Position numbers and translations under genes: made by a program
Assembly (NCBI RefSeq): GCF_037975245.1
Contig: NC_092576.1
Location: 36,670,611 to 36,734,610, forward strand
Source of the DNA: Apostichopus japonicus
Taxonomy: Eukaryota; Echinodermata; Holothuroidea; Aspidochirotida; Stichopodidae
DNA length: 64,000 nucleotides
Direction: 5' to 3'
Notes under the pieces: model-generated
What the model was told of the DNA's origin: nothing
What the model saw: the letters and a program-made list of their open reading frames with translations, nothing else
Databases searched by the model: none
Shown here: one piece after another, positions 12,401-24,600 of the stretch
Position numbering within the stretch: the stretch's first letter is position 1
Layout of the letters: each line of letters opens with the position of its first letter

Positions 12401-15400
12401 AAACAATGACAGGTAAAGGTAAAAAAAAAGACAAAACAGAAAATACAAAAACAGCAAACCTGGCCCATTTTAAGACCTCTCTTCGAGATTCATCTCCCTT
12501 CTTCCATCATCACATGATCTGACATTCCATTGACATTATTATGTGATTGATTGCTTCTCCAGGATTCCTGTATCTACATCTTTGATCATTCTGCCTCGGT
12601 CACTGTCGATAATTGTACCGGTTGTAAGATCTTCATCGGACCAAGTAAAGGAAGGTAAATATTTGATGAAGCTGCAAGTTTACTGTTCAGTATTTTTTGT
12701 GGTATCCCTTTATAGAGTTTGCAATGTCAAACGGTTAAGGCAGTGGACTCAAAGAATTGCAGGTTTCAAGTCCTGGTCAGGTCATTGCGTTGTGTCCTTG
12801 GGCAAGGCACTTTATCTCCATTGCCTCTCTTCACTCAGGTGTTTAAATGGGGACTTGCGAGGTAACTTGTAAATGCGGGTGTGTGCGCCAGTTTAAAGCT
12901 GCCGTCTATGGGAACTCCCCCAGGGGACAGGTAGATGTGGTGCACTGCAGTGCCCCAGAGGGGATTGTTTGTGCACACTTTGGTGTGTAGGTGCAGCAAC
13001 ATTTTTAATCCCTGTCGATTTTGTACATATTTTTGTACTTATACAGTAGATATATTAATATACACTTCTGTAATATTAGAAAAGAGCAGAGAAACAAGAT
13101 ATGACTCGTAATTGACAAATAAGGAGTATTGTTTTTGAATAAATTCTAAAACAAATACTCCTTATTTGTCAATTATGAGTCATATCTTATTTATCTGCTT
13201 TTTTCTAATAATATTTTCTTTGGAGTATACATGGATTTTCTTTACAATATATATACATTTATGTAAAAATGCATTTTGCTTAAAGTCAGTAATATTTGTT
13301 TTCTTAGTTTTATATATACATTTATAAGCACAATTCATGATTTCCTAACAAACTGTTCAGCTTCTTGGTCTCAATTAGATTTGATCCTTCAAATAGTGAT
13401 GCATATTATGATGACATAGGCAATTTTATTTCTCATTTCATTTCATAAATATTATTATGTTTTTTTTTTTATTCTGCAGTGTGTTTCTAAGGAACTGCAG
13501 TCAATGTAAGATGGTCCTAGCCTGTCAACAGTTTAGGAGTAGAGATTGTAAGAGCGTGGATATCCTACTACACTGCGACACTCAACCAATCATAGAATCA
13601 TCCACTAAGATACGTTTTGGCTGTTTTCAATATTCTTATCCGGAACTGAGAGGTCAGTTTAAGCCATTCAGTTGGTTTAGTGAAATTTTTAAATCCGAGG
13701 TGTTTCCCATTCAATGAGAGATTTAAAAAAAAAAAATTATCGTCATCAGGTTTTCTGAGACAAACAAATTTCTGTACGGACATCCAAACTTAGCTCATGG
13801 AGGTCGTACGATGGATGAAGAATTATTTTCATCAAATTCAGATTGCATTGTGTCTAAATATCCCCAAATGAGGAATAAGATAAATAGGAGATTGTGTTCT
13901 ATTCCTTGTTCGGAAGTTTAACGCTTGAGCTTTATACCTACATACTTCTGTTTGGTCGGAGGCTGATCACCTTGGAGACCTGCTGCCAATATCAGTTACC
14001 AGGACAACAGTCCGATACATGTAATGTAACATCCTTAAGAGCAACATTTAGGTGGAACATGAATCACACTTCTCAGCAATTAATGAAAAACTTAACACTA
14101 CTTCTTGTGATCTAACGTACATTTAATTAGGAATATGAACAGAATATGGTGGCAGTAGACCAGAATGCAGCAAGGAACTTAGAGCTTACCTGCCCGCCGT
14201 CTAATGATTTCATAATAACTGATGCCTGAAATTCTCTCAATTGCAGATCAGTTTTCTAAAAGCGGTTTGTCCGGGTACAACAACAACTGGAGTAATATCC
14301 ACGATTTCACCCCGGTACCCGGAGAAGAAAATTGGGCCCTGTTGCCTTTGGTAAACATTACAATTTATTACTAAAGCCATGAATTATTTATGTTTTTAAT
14401 TTGATATTTTTCTAGAGCTGTTTAGTCACAATTTAACAAAACAGTTTTTCTTTTCTTCTTTACTGAAGTGTCTGTACTGAATTATCTTGTCATGGGAGTA
14501 TTTTCAAACAGAGGACAAATTTTGTATTTGATCAAAAACTGGACAATTTTCAAAAAGGGAACACTAGTCTATAACTCAAAGATTTGATACAATTTTGTAA
14601 TTAATTGACTAGATTTGTTTTGAAGTCTGGGAAATAATTTGACCAGAGAAGTTTGTTAACGTTATTATTCATCACATGATAGTCTGGAACGAAACAATAA
14701 TTGCAACTTTGATTGTGAACTTTTGACGGCAAGAAAACTGGTCAATTATGATCTCATTTATAGGTGAGCCTATTACCAATGAACCTTTGCACTGTCTGAT
14801 CTATTGGTGTTCAGTGAGAGCTAATAGGTAACCTTTCATGACTGTACTCCCTCCCTTGCATATCAGTGTTGACATTAACCTGGACCGACTATGTCAATGA
14901 GGAGACGTGCACAGAAACATACCAACACCTGAGGGTCATGTGACATGCTACTGTACCTTTTAGCACTGTACTCTTACACTACTCCTTTAATGTCTTACAA
15001 CTAATGTCAAGATCTCATACCTACTGTACCACAAACCTAGTAAATTTCCACATTTGTTTATTATCCAAAAGTAAGTAATTATTCTCAAATTTTACCATAA
15101 ATACCCGTTATAGTAATGTTATGTCTTCTATGGAATGCTCATCCCTTCGAACTGGCAAAGGGATAAATAAAATGTCAGTAGCACCTGGTAGCATGTCACA
15201 TGACCATTTATGGAAGGTACATTTTCCTACTGTGGAGTGAGAGTTCCACGCAGTTTTAAAGTCAATGATCTTGCACAGATAAAAGAATAGTCCAGGTCGA
15301 AATTTCGTTTTGATATGTTAAAGAGGAACATAATCTAAGCATTTTGGTGAAAATTTGCATTCAATTCCTATGTACCGTTTTTGAGATATTGACAGTTGAA

Positions 15401-17461
15401 GTTGTCACCTATCGCACCAAGTGTGAACTTGGAGCAAACAGGTGTGACATCATTGTTGCACACTGATAAATAATGTTTAGTTTTCCTATAAAATTTACAT
15501 CTAATTTTATACTCCACAATTGGCTGCATCCATCATGCGAATGTTCCTAAGGGTATTGGTATTTAATAAACTTTACATTCCCTTTAGACAAACTAGTAAC
15601 CCTATCCAATCAAAGGTCAAATCAATAGTCTGAAAAATAAAGAAAAAACAAAACATTATTTGTCAGTGTGCAACTATGACATCACACCTGTTTGCTTCAA
15701 GTTCACTTTTGGTAGAATATCAGATACCTTCAACTGTTAATATCTCAAAACTGGTACATAGGAATTGAATGCAAATTTCACCAGAATGCTTAGATTATGT
15801 TCCTCTGTAACATATCAAAGAGAAATTTTGACCTGGACTATTCTTTTAATAACATTTGCTGACGTTTCCCTCTCCGTCAAACCATCTAACTCTCTATCTC
15901 TCTAAAATGTAGAGCTATAAGATAGTTGGAATTTTGTTTAAATGTTCTCCTTTTTTTTTGTTTTTCCCGTTTCAAGGAAACAAAAGTTGAAGATGTTCTC
16001 CCGGTGCCCGAAACAGAGCAGTTCTCTCAGATGACGGTGAGCACCGATGTGAACGACAGCTTCGTTCCTCTGTCACATGGTAAAAGACGGAAACCTGCAG
16101 ACGAGGTATGAGTTTAAGGACAGACTATTCTCTCTCCCTTCTCAATGTTTTACTATAATTCTAGGATTCTAATATTATCCAAAAACAATGATAGTTATTC
16201 ATCATTTCTACTGATGGTGGTGATGGTGGTGATGGTGGTGATTGTGTGGTGATGGTGGTGTCGAATCGCGCAATCTCGTGGCTAATGCGAACCTTCGGCC
16301 TGCATAATAAATAGTAGTAGTTACAACTGTTTAAGGGCTAAATTGGATATTCATATGGTCTTATCCAATAGAGGTGTAGAGCAAACATAAGCATTGGCGG
16401 CATTGCGATGTTAGTATTGATGCTAAGTTATTAACAAGTTAATGAAAGAAACAAAAGCAAATAGAAATTATTGAGGAAGGTTTTATTCCTTATCTTACTG
16501 TACATGTATGTATTTGAACATGAAAACATTGTCAGTAGAGAATATAATTCATTTATTATAGCATCCAATATGTAATTTCTTGAAAATTGTGATACACGAG
16601 GGTAAACAATTTTTTTTCTGGGTACCGGGATACCCAACGGGTAACAGCTCTCGGGTACCCAGTTCCTGATTTTTGGACTGGTGTAAACACTAGAGTGTAC
16701 AGGGTTTGTTGTCATAGTTGAGTTAAACATTGCTAGTTGATGAAAAGTAACAGTAAATTGATGTGAAGTCATCTGCATATATTATAAACCTCTAGAGAAA
16801 CCAAGGGGTGGGGGGGGGGATATAAAGTGCGGGCCATGGACCAAACGGATCCACAAGGTACTTGAAACTGGGAAAACATATGCTCAAGTTACTTGGTTTG
16901 AAGTTCTGTGGTTTTGAGACACTGACCATTACAGATATAATCTGGAAGCCACTTTCAAGCCAACACCGATTGATGAGTTTTCTTTCTGAGGCCATGGCTG
17001 ATCAAGATATTAATTTTGATATTTGTGGAAATTAATTGTGATGTGATATATGAAATGCTACAGTAGCAGAGAACGTGACACCTTCAGTTCAGTATATGAC
17101 GGTGCATGGTCACTCTGTATTTGTGAACAGAGCCCTCTAGTATGCGTCCTTGACTTCTAACCCATTTTTTTTTTCTGAAGTCATTTAATATCCACCCCAT
17201 ATGAAAATAAATTTAACGGTACAATTACTTAAATCAATGCATGATTTAGAATATGCCTCGGTACACATTGAAACGTTTATCTAACAATATAACAATGGCA
17301 AATTGAACAAGAAAAAAAAAAAAGGAACAAAGGTTTTTGTCATTGTTTATTCTGTTCGGTATTTTTTTCTTTGTCAATACCAGTCTTGCCTCATCCTGTT
17401 CTTTCACATCGACAATGGAGACGAGACAATGAAAAAGTTCATCCTCAACCTGAAAAACGAG
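9444..17461 (+). CDS. RP2: RP2/XRP2, ARL3 GTPase-activating protein, seven exons, C-terminal end not found
   Basis: RP2 stimulates GTP hydrolysis by ARL3 and helps release lipidated cargo at the cilium base. Exons 9444-9523, 10993-11110, 12563-12654, 13480-13652, 14247-14350, 15977-16105 and 17384-17461 join in one frame to give 258 residues; human RP2 has 350. The start MGCLFSK keeps Gly2 (myristoylation) and Cys3 (palmitoylation). The TBCC beta-helix domain follows, with [27 protein letters not shown] and [11 protein letters not shown]. Arg116 in QQFR corresponds to the arginine finger (human R118), and Glu136 in PIIESS to human E138. The linker reads [17 protein letters not shown], and the last exon [18 protein letters not shown] opens the NDK-like domain. 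The rest of that domain (~90 residues) was not seen before the next gene at 18634. A far or unrecognised last exon, truncation or an assembly gap could each explain this. Confidence 0.95.
10254..10506 (+). mobile_element. Truncated copy of a TTAA-type MITE in RP2 intron 1
   Basis: It starts just after a TTAA (10250-10253) with AGGCATCGAAGACTC. It matches the complete copy at 47545-47900 over ~250 bp, including GTGCGGCCATCTGAAAAAGT, AGCTGGACCTGAGATGTCCA and TTACCGACGGTAGCAAG. The match stops near 10506, so the right terminal inverted repeat is missing. Confidence 0.8.
10540..10860 (+). mobile_element. Probable non-LTR retrotransposon 3' tail in RP2 intron 1
   Basis: The block ends with ACTGTAAAGCACCTTAAGTA, then GGATAAGGCGTCATAGAAAT and a short (AAAT)n tail at about 10837-10850. 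This is the style of 3' UTR and tail seen on CR1-like LINEs and the SINEs that borrow their tails. No coding part is present. Confidence 0.55.
11560..12315. repeat. 37-38 bp minisatellite in RP2 intron 2
   Basis: About 20 near-identical head-to-tail units carry GCTATACTGTACAATACTCT followed by ACACTGTATGGT(T)ACAGT. Units of 37 bp (GGTACAG) and 38 bp (GGTTACAG) are mixed. Because the unit has almost no stops, three overlapping ~190-codon frames stay open (peptides repeating [10 protein letters not shown]). They have no codon or splice support and lie inside an intron. The high identity points to recent expansion or ongoing homogenisation. Confidence 0.95.
12710..13005 (+). mobile_element. tRNA-derived SINE in RP2 intron 3
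   Basis: The 5' part looks like a tRNA promoter: A-box-like TTAAGGCAGTGG at about 12736 and B-box-like GGTTTCAAGTCC at about 12763. It is followed by TGTGTCCTTGGGCAAGGCAC, a phrase common in the body of invertebrate SINEs. It does not fold as an intact tRNA gene. The 3' end is not sharply defined. Confidence 0.8.
13072..13214. mobile_element. Short palindromic fold-back element in RP2 intron 3
   Basis: The left arm (13072-13136, AATATTAGAAAAGAGCAG...) pairs with the right arm (13148-13214, ...CTGCTTTTTTCTAATAATATT) around an ~11-base loop. Key paired words are ATATGACTCGTAATTGACAA and its near-complement TTGTCAATTATGAGTCATAT. The size and near-perfect palindrome fit a hairpin MITE. Confidence 0.85.
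15280..15849. mobile_element. 570-bp fold-back element (MITE-like) in RP2 intron 5
   Basis: Two ~200-bp inverted arms, 15280-15480 and 15650-15849, flank a ~170-bp unique centre. The left end AAAAGAATAGTCCAGGTC is mirrored by GACCTGGACTATTCTTTT at the right end. Similarity continues inwards through CATTCAATTCCTATGTACC / GGTACATAGGAATTGAATG and GTGTGACATCAT / ATGACATCACAC. No coding capacity is seen. Long inverted arms fit a non-autonomous DNA transposon. Confidence 0.88.
16106..17383. other. RP2 intron 6, with a GTGGTGATG microsatellite
   Basis: A GGTGGTGAT-type simple repeat occupies about 16211-16262. The remainder of the intron shows no recognisable gene or element. Confidence 0.6.
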
Positions 17462-18633
17462 GTAAGGCTCTCACTCCCAGTGATTCTGGTGAAGTGGTCA
17501 GGTTTATATTCAACTTAACATCCATTGTCACTGTAATTCAAATTATTAGTTAAGATTGTGTGCTGTGAGCAGTGCTATTGTAGAGCATTCAAAGTTTTTA
17601 GGGAATTTTGGTCAGAACAATATCATTGTTGTTGACCAATGCGCAATTCTTGATAAGAGAAGCAACTTCGTTGACGTTATGCATCGGTTGTGATTATTGC
17701 AGTAATTTGACGAGGAATTTGAGATACAAATGATTTTAACTTCGTGTCATAATAGCTTGGTTTACCCAAACTGATTTTCTCATTTCAAACTCATGTCAAA
17801 CCCTACATGGAATCCAATAAGTCATCTCAAAATCAACCCACAATAATTAACCCACTTTAAGCCCACAAACAACCCACACTTGACAAAAGCGGTATTGTCA
17901 AAAGTAGGTCACGTACCACTGTCCGCACATAATACAAACACCACAAGGGCCCAAAATAGGTATTCCATGGCCAGTTCACATCCACGTTAACCCCACTTTC
18001 TCTACGTAAAACCCATATTGTCCAACAAAGTTGTGATGACTGGACATAAATAGTATATTCCAATGAATACCAAAGATAAAGGTTTAAATGTGTCAAATGA
18101 CGTCATTTTACTATTTCTTTAGCCCACCGTAATACATACGTATTTTTGTACCTTAACAACCTAATTCGACTATGGCAAATTTCAATCTGCCTGCTTGGCT
18201 TTAAAGAACTCGTCAGACTCGTTATGAAACGTATTTAACTGCAAGATAACCAGATTCTCATCTGTATCTCAGTAGTAGAAACTTGTTAGGGTTTTAAGCC
18301 GTTACCCAGTTATTGCTAGGCCATGTTAAAAGCTTGACAGTTTGCTTTCCCCTTTCTCTTCGCTTTCCGTTTCACTCTTTCAGAACAAACAAAATATTAG
18401 TATAACAGCTTTACTGTGGTAGCTGTAAAATATGTTACCATGTTCGTTCTACAGCCCAGCTATAAAGAAAAGCCATTTTCTACTGGTACCTCCATGAGAA
18501 TCAGTAGACAAGGTGAACAACGACGTAGCGACTGGCCTATCGCTATAACCAGTACCCTTGAAGTTGTACTTTTTATTTACCGTCACCGTTACGTGCGATC
18601 ATTCTATTTTTAGATTCTTACGTATGAGAAGAC
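17462..18633. other. Gap between the last seen RP2 exon and the receptor gene
   Basis: I searched this interval by eye for the rest of the RP2 NDK-like domain (a hydrophobic strand with flanking splice sites) and did not find it. No other gene is recognised. The receptor promoter should lie here; no core element is clear. Confidence 0.45.
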
Positions 18634-18694
18634 ATGGCGATTTTCGACACAGGACTCCTGTTAGCATTCGCGATAATCCTTCTGCTATCTTCAG
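18634..18694 (+). CDS. Receptor exon 1: signal peptide
   Basis: The first ATG is followed by a strongly hydrophobic run, LLLAFAILLLLSS, ending near the exon border (phase 1). This start is chosen because it gives a textbook secretion signal and a strong donor (CAG|GTGAGT). Confidence 0.85.
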
Positions 18695-21600
18695 GTGAGT
18701 AGTAATCAACTAAAACGTGGAGAAGCGTTCATTACGTACATACAAGTAGCTGCACTGCCATGGCTGTATATGGTAAGAGCTGATATATTTATTACAACAC
18801 AGCATTTTGAAATGTGCACATCTTTCGTAATTTTTCCATGTTTGGTTTCGATGACAAGGGAAACCTATATTCAGCCATGACGGCGTGTGTGCACGTGTGA
18901 GCGACGCCCAGGTTGAAACACGAAATCACAAGATAGGAATCATGGATACTTTTCAGAAGATAGAATATCTCTATTGCTTTTGGTGGAGGTCAAAGATTAT
19001 CTTAGGTCAGCTGAGTTTAAACACTGAAAACATTGTAAACACGATATATGAAGTTAGGAAGTATGAATACTCTATACTTGGCACTAGAAGAACCAATTGT
19101 TTGGTGGAGGCATGGATACTTCTCGTAAGGATCAGTGGTATTGATGTTTTATGTCCTTTTTGAGAGGTTAGAGATCATCTGGGTCACCAGGGCTCAAACT
19201 CTGAAAACCTTTATTACATATATCATGGTAGGAATTATGGATACTTCTCATACTTGGTGTGCTGATGCAACATTTTGAGTGGGATAACATATGTTTATCA
19301 TGTCATAGTGTAATAATAAATCAAAATAGTGGTTCAGGACATTATAATAGTTCTTCTTTTCTTGTGAACATCTAAATCCCAGAGCATTTTGTATTATATT
19401 AAGTTATTGCCAATATCAGTCATCTAACCAATGCAGTCAAGTTGGGGTATGCGTGAGTATGTGTATCCTCATAGATATCTCAAGATTGGTAACCTCTTCA
19501 GGTCTCGTATTTTGTGTGGCTTTCCTATTATGAGTACAATACTCGTATTGTTTGGGTGTGGTCAAATGTAATTCTTTGGTCAGAAGAGGATAACATACAC
19601 AAATCTCATAAACGCTGTATCTCCAGAACCTGAATATAAAATGATGAACTAATATATGCATGGTAGGATAACCTTATGTAGTGTAAATGTTTAACAATTA
19701 AGTGTAGGTCAGAGTTCAGTTAAGGTCATCAGTCGTCATAACTTGAAATGTTTTAAACACGATATTTACAGATAGGAAACCTGATTGGCTGACATATTTT
19801 GCACGTGGCTTTCCTATAAGCAGTACAAGGACCTTATTATTTTTCATGGCGGTCAAAGATCATTTGGGCCTACAAAGGTGACAGTGTGTAATTCGTTACA
19901 GACAAAAAACTTGTAAACACGATATCTCAAGATAGGTTACATTACGGCTCATTACAATTGAATAATGTAATGCTTTAAGTAAATAAAACATTACTGGGTT
20001 CGAGATCTATGACATAGCACATTCTTTTTTTCCCTTGTACAGCAACTTCACTAGAAGAATGCGAACAGACATATTATGTTGAAATTGGTACGAGAGGACT
20101 AATTCCATGTTCTTGTAATGGAAGTTCTTTAGCACTCATAGCTTGGGTCAATGTTAACGAAGGAAAGACCCTTTTGTTACTTTATGATGATGACAAACGT
20201 GGAGATGGCTACGAATCTGGAGAATATGATATTTATCCTAACGGATCGTTACTTATAAATAACGTGACGGCAAGCCATGAATCTGTATACCGAGTATCAA
20301 CGGCAATCTCAACTTTGCATGATAGATTTTCGAAAAATATCTGTGTGCACACAACCGGTAGGTAGCTTTGATAGTTTAATATTGTAAATCTAAATTGTCA
20401 GAACGGAAATGAAATACATGATAAATAATGACATCAGCAATCAGTATCAATAAACCGCTTCCACACAATATGTCGTATTTTCAATTTGCCCCTGTGTGCA
20501 TGCATGTGTGTAAGTGACGCTTGTAAACACGGTATATAAAACAAAAACGTGGTGGATTAACTTCATGCTAAGTATATGGATCAGTCGTAGTGAGTGCAAT
20601 GAATGTTTTCCAGCAGTAGGATGTGAACATATTTTTTTTAAAGTGTATCATAAAGTCATGAAACTCTTATTCATAGGAATGGTTGGTGACAGACCTGATT
20701 TGCTACCTCAACATTACTAAAACAAAATGTCCCTTGGCTCAAACATATTTGTGTCTATATTTCACATAGGAATACTGTTATTTCTGGAAATTGAAACATT
20801 TCGAAATCAATTCTATAAACATATTATATAAAAAAAAAATGCTATAAATTCGTATAATCCTTACTAGTGAATTAATTGGTTGATACTCACAAGAGAAGGC
20901 TAGTAATAAGATATGGCAATTTCTGATATTTTCTGGCGGTCACTGAATGAGCAAATTGTATAGCAAGAAGTACAAAAAGCCAACTGGCTTTCTGGTTTAG
21001 CATATCGTGCACCATTCATCAGCGAAATGCCATTTGTTAGACTTATTTGCACATTTCTATAATTACATAAACATGCTTTCTAATAGTTGATAGAATTATC
21101 CTTAAATGAATGGGGCAAACAATGTACTACATTCCTATTTCTATTTGTTTTAACTTTGTTTGTGTTGCTTGAATTTAAGTTGGGAAATAGTAAGAGGGAA
21201 CCCTTTTATTTTCCATATTATTTATATTCTTAACGACATGTGCCAAGAAAGGGCTTTGCATTTACATTTCGTTACACCCTATTATTGACAAGGTTTGATC
21301 GATGGATATGGTACACAGGTTCTTTTGAAATATTTGCTTAGTTGTTTGCAGGTTGAAAGGTTGTTAAGTTTGCTGTAAAGGGAAGCTACTTCATACTTGT
21401 CATTGTCCTAAAGATACTTCCATGTTAGTTGGAGATGTTGCATTATCGGATACACTAAAATAAGAAATGATACTGAAAAGATAACAGAACAAGCTGTCAA
21501 GGTCTACTTTAAAAGTTAGGACACGACTGAAAAAAACCACACTCTTAGATGAGACAAAGCGCGTACCTTCGAACTGTTACAAAATTAGTACAATTTAAAC

Positions 21601-24600
21601 AATCATTACTTAGTACATCTGACGTGTATATTATGATAATAATGTACTATGAAATATATCCAAATTGGGGAATACAACAAATGTGCCCCTCCCCACCACT
21701 TATGGGCCTCTACCCCAAATTCCAATTTCAAACAGGAAATCATATTCTAAAGGTGTTACAGGGGTATTGCACAAACATGAGTAACTATCCAGATATGCAC
21801 AAAGAAGCGTCTGCTGCATGCATGTAAATTTGATAAAAGAATGTAATATATGTCAGGCCACATCAGAGATGGTAATCGGAAGGGCATCAAATTAACATGC
21901 ACAAAATTACTGGAAAAATGGTCGAAAAGCCTAACGTTTCGATCCTAGAAGAATATATTTAATATATGAAGAGGTCAGGACCTCTAAATTACTGTATGAA
22001 AAAAAAAAAAAAAAATCGTATCCAAGCTGTCCATGGAATATTTTTGTCAGCGTGGACAAAATTAAGGAGTACTTCTAAACATCCGCAAAGTAATACTTTT
22101 TGAACAAAGTGTAAAGATCTATATATAGCATGACATCATAGAGATAAGCAGATTTTAGACGTACTTACGAATAATTACTAAATCCAAAACGTTTCTCTTT
22201 TATTCTGTTACCGTTCTGTAAGATGAGTATAGCTCATGATATTCTTCACATATTTAATGTTAAGATGGAGGACAGTGTGGCAAATTTGATATTTTGTAGT
22301 AACATTGCTTAGAGCGTTTTTTTCCCGTATTCATAACCCTAAATGTATATTTTTAACTGCTTGGAAAAAACAGTTTTCTTACCGGTATATGGATTAAGTC
22401 GTGTCTCTCGTACTTTCAGTAGGTACGTCATAAGGTTTGTTCCTCAGCATATTGTCACTATTTGCGTCACAGTACTGCCTACATATGTATATAGCAAAAT
22501 GGTAAAGTGATATAAGTGTATGACACAAAAAGCGTGTATTTACTCATTACAAAAGGACGCGGAGAGGTAAAAACTCGGCCTGATACAACACATGAGATAA
22601 CTATGGTTTCACTTATAATTCATTCATATATATCTTTCAAATATCCCCGGTGTACTTCAATTAGCCTATATTACTGTTCTTTGTTCTAGCGAACCATAAT
22701 TTAAGATGCTGTTTTGATAAATTAATATGTTAGCATAATGTAAGTATTAAACCAACCATATGCTTACATGTAAACTCACTTTGATTGCCACGTTAGTGAC
22801 TTGCATATCATGCATTACAATATTAAAAACATTTCAAGAATTCCACCATTCCCAATGGTAAAAAAAAACCACTTCTTAGCATTATTAGGAAATTCACACT
22901 GATCAATGGAATTATAACGACTGAACCAAACCATGACGTCACATTTAGGAAACAGTACTTATCGTGTCCTCATGGCCAGTAACGACCAGGAAATAATGGT
23001 CTGTATTGATATGACTGCTGCCAGTAGCGTATACTTCAATAGTATTTTCTTTTTTTTCAAATTGTTCTGCCAGTAGGCTATAGCGTTAATGTATCACAAT
23101 ATATACTATATCTTTACTCAATTGAATAAATGATTAATTTCCAACCATGATAAAACAAGTTAATAGTAAAAAGCACATTCTGATAATTACATTAATAATC
23201 ATATTTTTACATATTCACTATAGCAACAAATCAAAGAGAAAACCAGCTTGTTGACGTGTTGTAAAAGCACCGAACGCAAAAGGCTACTTTTAGTTGATGT
23301 TAACCATTCTGTACTATTAAGAGAGACATGTTGCCTTTAATATGGAGGAGAGTGTCCAATATTTGTATATTACATGTTGACGTTTGACGCCATTAAGGTA
23401 ATTTAAACTAGCATATATTACTGTCCTTTCTTTAGCGTACGATAATCTATGAATGTCAGGTACGAAATTATATAATAACCTGTTTATAAACTTTGGCTAC
23501 AACGATAAAACTAATTTCCTTTATCGGTCTGTGTTTGACGTGTCTCTTCCAAATTCCGTAGTAAGGTCATTAGGTGCACTGCAGAGAGCAGAGGTCTTAC
23601 TATAAGCGGGATCCTATTGCCTAATATAGTGCACTGCGCAGCAAATAACTGTTCATTGATCTAAATTGATAGGAGGGTATAAATTAATTGTAACACTTTA
23701 TATAATATTGTTTTCCCCGTTGGATAAATGATTGATACATTATTCACAATTTAGTAAATTAATTTGTTAGCTCAAGGTTTTATATGAGATCATTTACTCA
23801 GCTGTCCTTTTTTGATAAAATTGTAACCCAAAGATTCAGAAATTTGAGCAATTTTGGTACACAATAACTTTCACGCATTGGACCATCACAATAACTTTCA
23901 ATATATCAAACAGATCTTTCTGAAACTATCTAAGATTATTCACCTAGAAAAGCAAATAAAGCAGTCATCAGTAACTTTCAAATACAGTCATGTGTCTATC
24001 CATGATCAATTTGATCGTTACTAGAAAATGTACTCTTCATTGTTCTTTTTTATAGTGAAACCAGCTATAACCATTCCCGTCATCGAGGAGTGTTCAAACA
24101 CATACGGTACTACCTGTGTTAAGTCGACAACCGATTCCGTTGAGGTAAACTGCTTTGTCAGAGATAGCCGTCCGGCAGTCAAATTGAGTTGGTCGTTAAG
24201 AACTCATGGTGGCGATCACATCCTACCATCAAACTACAAGAAGTACACATTTGATGATGTAACATATACTTCACATGTTACAGCAACGTTCTCTTTCGGA
24301 GAGTCATCTGTTTTAAGTCTTCTGGCCTGCCGAGCGAATAATGTACCACTGAATCTGGTAGAAGACGAAAACGTTCTTTTGATTGAAAAAGATATGGCTT
24401 ACACTTCCTTGGTAACTCCCATCAGGAGATATTTGAAGATCCATTCACCAATGAATTTATCCTGTACAGACCTTGGATTAAATTTAGTCATTTGGAAGTG
24501 GTCACCTGAAAGTGATGCTTTTGAAACTCTGTATGTTAGCATCTTTCAAAACAGTAATCACACAAAAATCAGCAACATGGAATACAAGTTAGAAGATGAG

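Noticed and set aside
12710-12800. Possible tRNA gene
   Set aside because: A- and B-box-like sequences are present but the cloverleaf is not, and the body matches SINE sequence.
17462-17553. Read-through of the last RP2 exon as a natural C terminus
   Set aside because: A good GTAAGG donor follows in frame and the NDK-like domain would be cut after one helix; an early end by read-through is possible but has no positive evidence.
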